DNA of 64,000 nt from assembly GCF_018343695.1 (NCBI RefSeq), contig NZ_JAGYPJ010000001.1:2199481-2263480 (forward strand), read 5' to 3'. The stretch is from Lederbergia citrisecunda. Lineage in GTDB: Bacteria; Bacillota; Bacilli; Bacillales; Bacillaceae_C. Shown piece after piece: positions 63,805-64,000 of this stretch (the stretch's first letter is position 1; every line of letters starts with the position of its first letter). The notes beneath the pieces are model-generated. The model was not told the DNA's origin, did not search any database, and was given only the letters and a program-made list of their open reading frames with translations. The translations under genes were made by a program, and so were the position numbers.

Positions 63805-64000
63805 TCATTGAATTAATTTTTTCCTTCTAATTCCTATTATAGGTTGATGTAAAAATTTCCTCATAAAAATATACGCAATAGCCGTTTCAGTCATTACACC
63901 AATCGATTGTGCTATTGCCCCAATAACCCCTCCTCCATTCGGCATGACAAATAAAAGAAGAAGTAACACCACGATTGTCACGATAACATTTCCAGCCTGC
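63805..64000 (-). CDS. C-terminal part of a polytopic membrane protein, cut by window edge
   Basis: The visible 64 residues end in a basic tail (FLHQPIIGIRRKKLIQ) after two hydrophobic segments (NVIVTIVVLLLLFVMP and IGAIAQSIGVMTETAIAYIF). The pattern resembles the last helices of oligosaccharide flippases or MATE-like proteins. The start lies beyond the window, so no firmer naming is possible. The gene ends before a terminator and is transcribed towards the Gfo/Idh gene. Confidence 0.5.
   Translation of the reverse strand, partial: QAGNVIVTIVVLLLLLFVMPNGGGVIGAIAQSIGVMTETAIAYIFMRKFLHQPIIGIRRKKLIQ

Overview
The window is AT-rich DNA from a spore-forming, Bacillus-like firmicute. Evidence for this is a spore-cortex peptidase of the LytH type, YunB, CotF-type coat proteins, a complete GerA-type germinant receptor operon, strong AGGAGG ribosome binding sites, frequent TTG/GTG starts, intrinsic terminators, and lysine and SAM riboswitches. 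Much of the first 37 kb follows the yutC-lytH-yunBCD-yunF / sufCDSUB / met ABC / yusE-gcvH-yusI / fadEAN-fadM-yusN order that I know from Bacillus subtilis. It is interrupted by accessory insertions, so this is probably a Bacillaceae genus other than B. subtilis. No rRNA, tRNA, transposase, prophage or CRISPR locus was seen.

Layout. 1-1.3 kb: end of a YutC-like lipoprotein and lytH. 1.5-5.2 kb: a two-subunit NSS-type amino acid importer (the 38-residue small subunit is easily missed) and an NhaC-family transporter behind a lysine riboswitch. 5.3-9.2 kb: yunB, yunC, yunD, yunF and a first short array with a 51/52-bp period. 9.3-17.6 kb: an accessory stretch with a 1360-residue secreted GH16 beta-glucanase carrying carbohydrate-binding repeats, a three-gene ABC-2 exporter, a predicted type I toxin-antitoxin locus and a GrpB-family gene. 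17.7-23 kb: the Fe-S assembly operon sufCDSUB. 23.7-24.2 kb: a striking array of eleven 51-bp units. 24.3-28.4 kb: a SAM-riboswitch operon of a SolA-like FAD oxidase and metQ-metN-metP. 28.5-36.3 kb: redox and glycine-cleavage genes, then fatty-acid beta-oxidation (fadN-fadA-fadE with two FadR-like operators, and fadM). 36.4-41 kb: spore coat and germination receptor genes. 41-43.2 kb: a RodA/FtsW-type polymerase, a thioredoxin-like protein and two small proteins. 43.6-49.4 kb: an oligopeptide/dipeptide ABC importer. 49.5-54.4 kb: a membrane protein, a heterodimeric ABC exporter and a CarD-like regulator. 54.6-63.7 kb: an alpha-galactoside utilisation cluster (LacI repressor, binding protein, two permeases, YesL-like protein, GH4 alpha-galactosidase, AraC regulator, Gfo/Idh/MocA oxidoreductase), with a second eleven-unit 51-bp array inside it. 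The window ends in the tail of a polytopic membrane protein.

The most unusual signal is non-genic. Two arrays 38 kb apart have different sequences in most positions, but both repeat at exactly 51 bp. Both are built on the same hairpin, TGTCCATCA-N9-TGATGGACA (27 bp), followed by a 24-bp linker. Because 51 is a multiple of three, several long frames stay open on both strands; I treat these as spurious. A third, shorter array (51/52 bp, with a different palindrome) lies upstream of yunD. I do not recognise this as a described repeat family.
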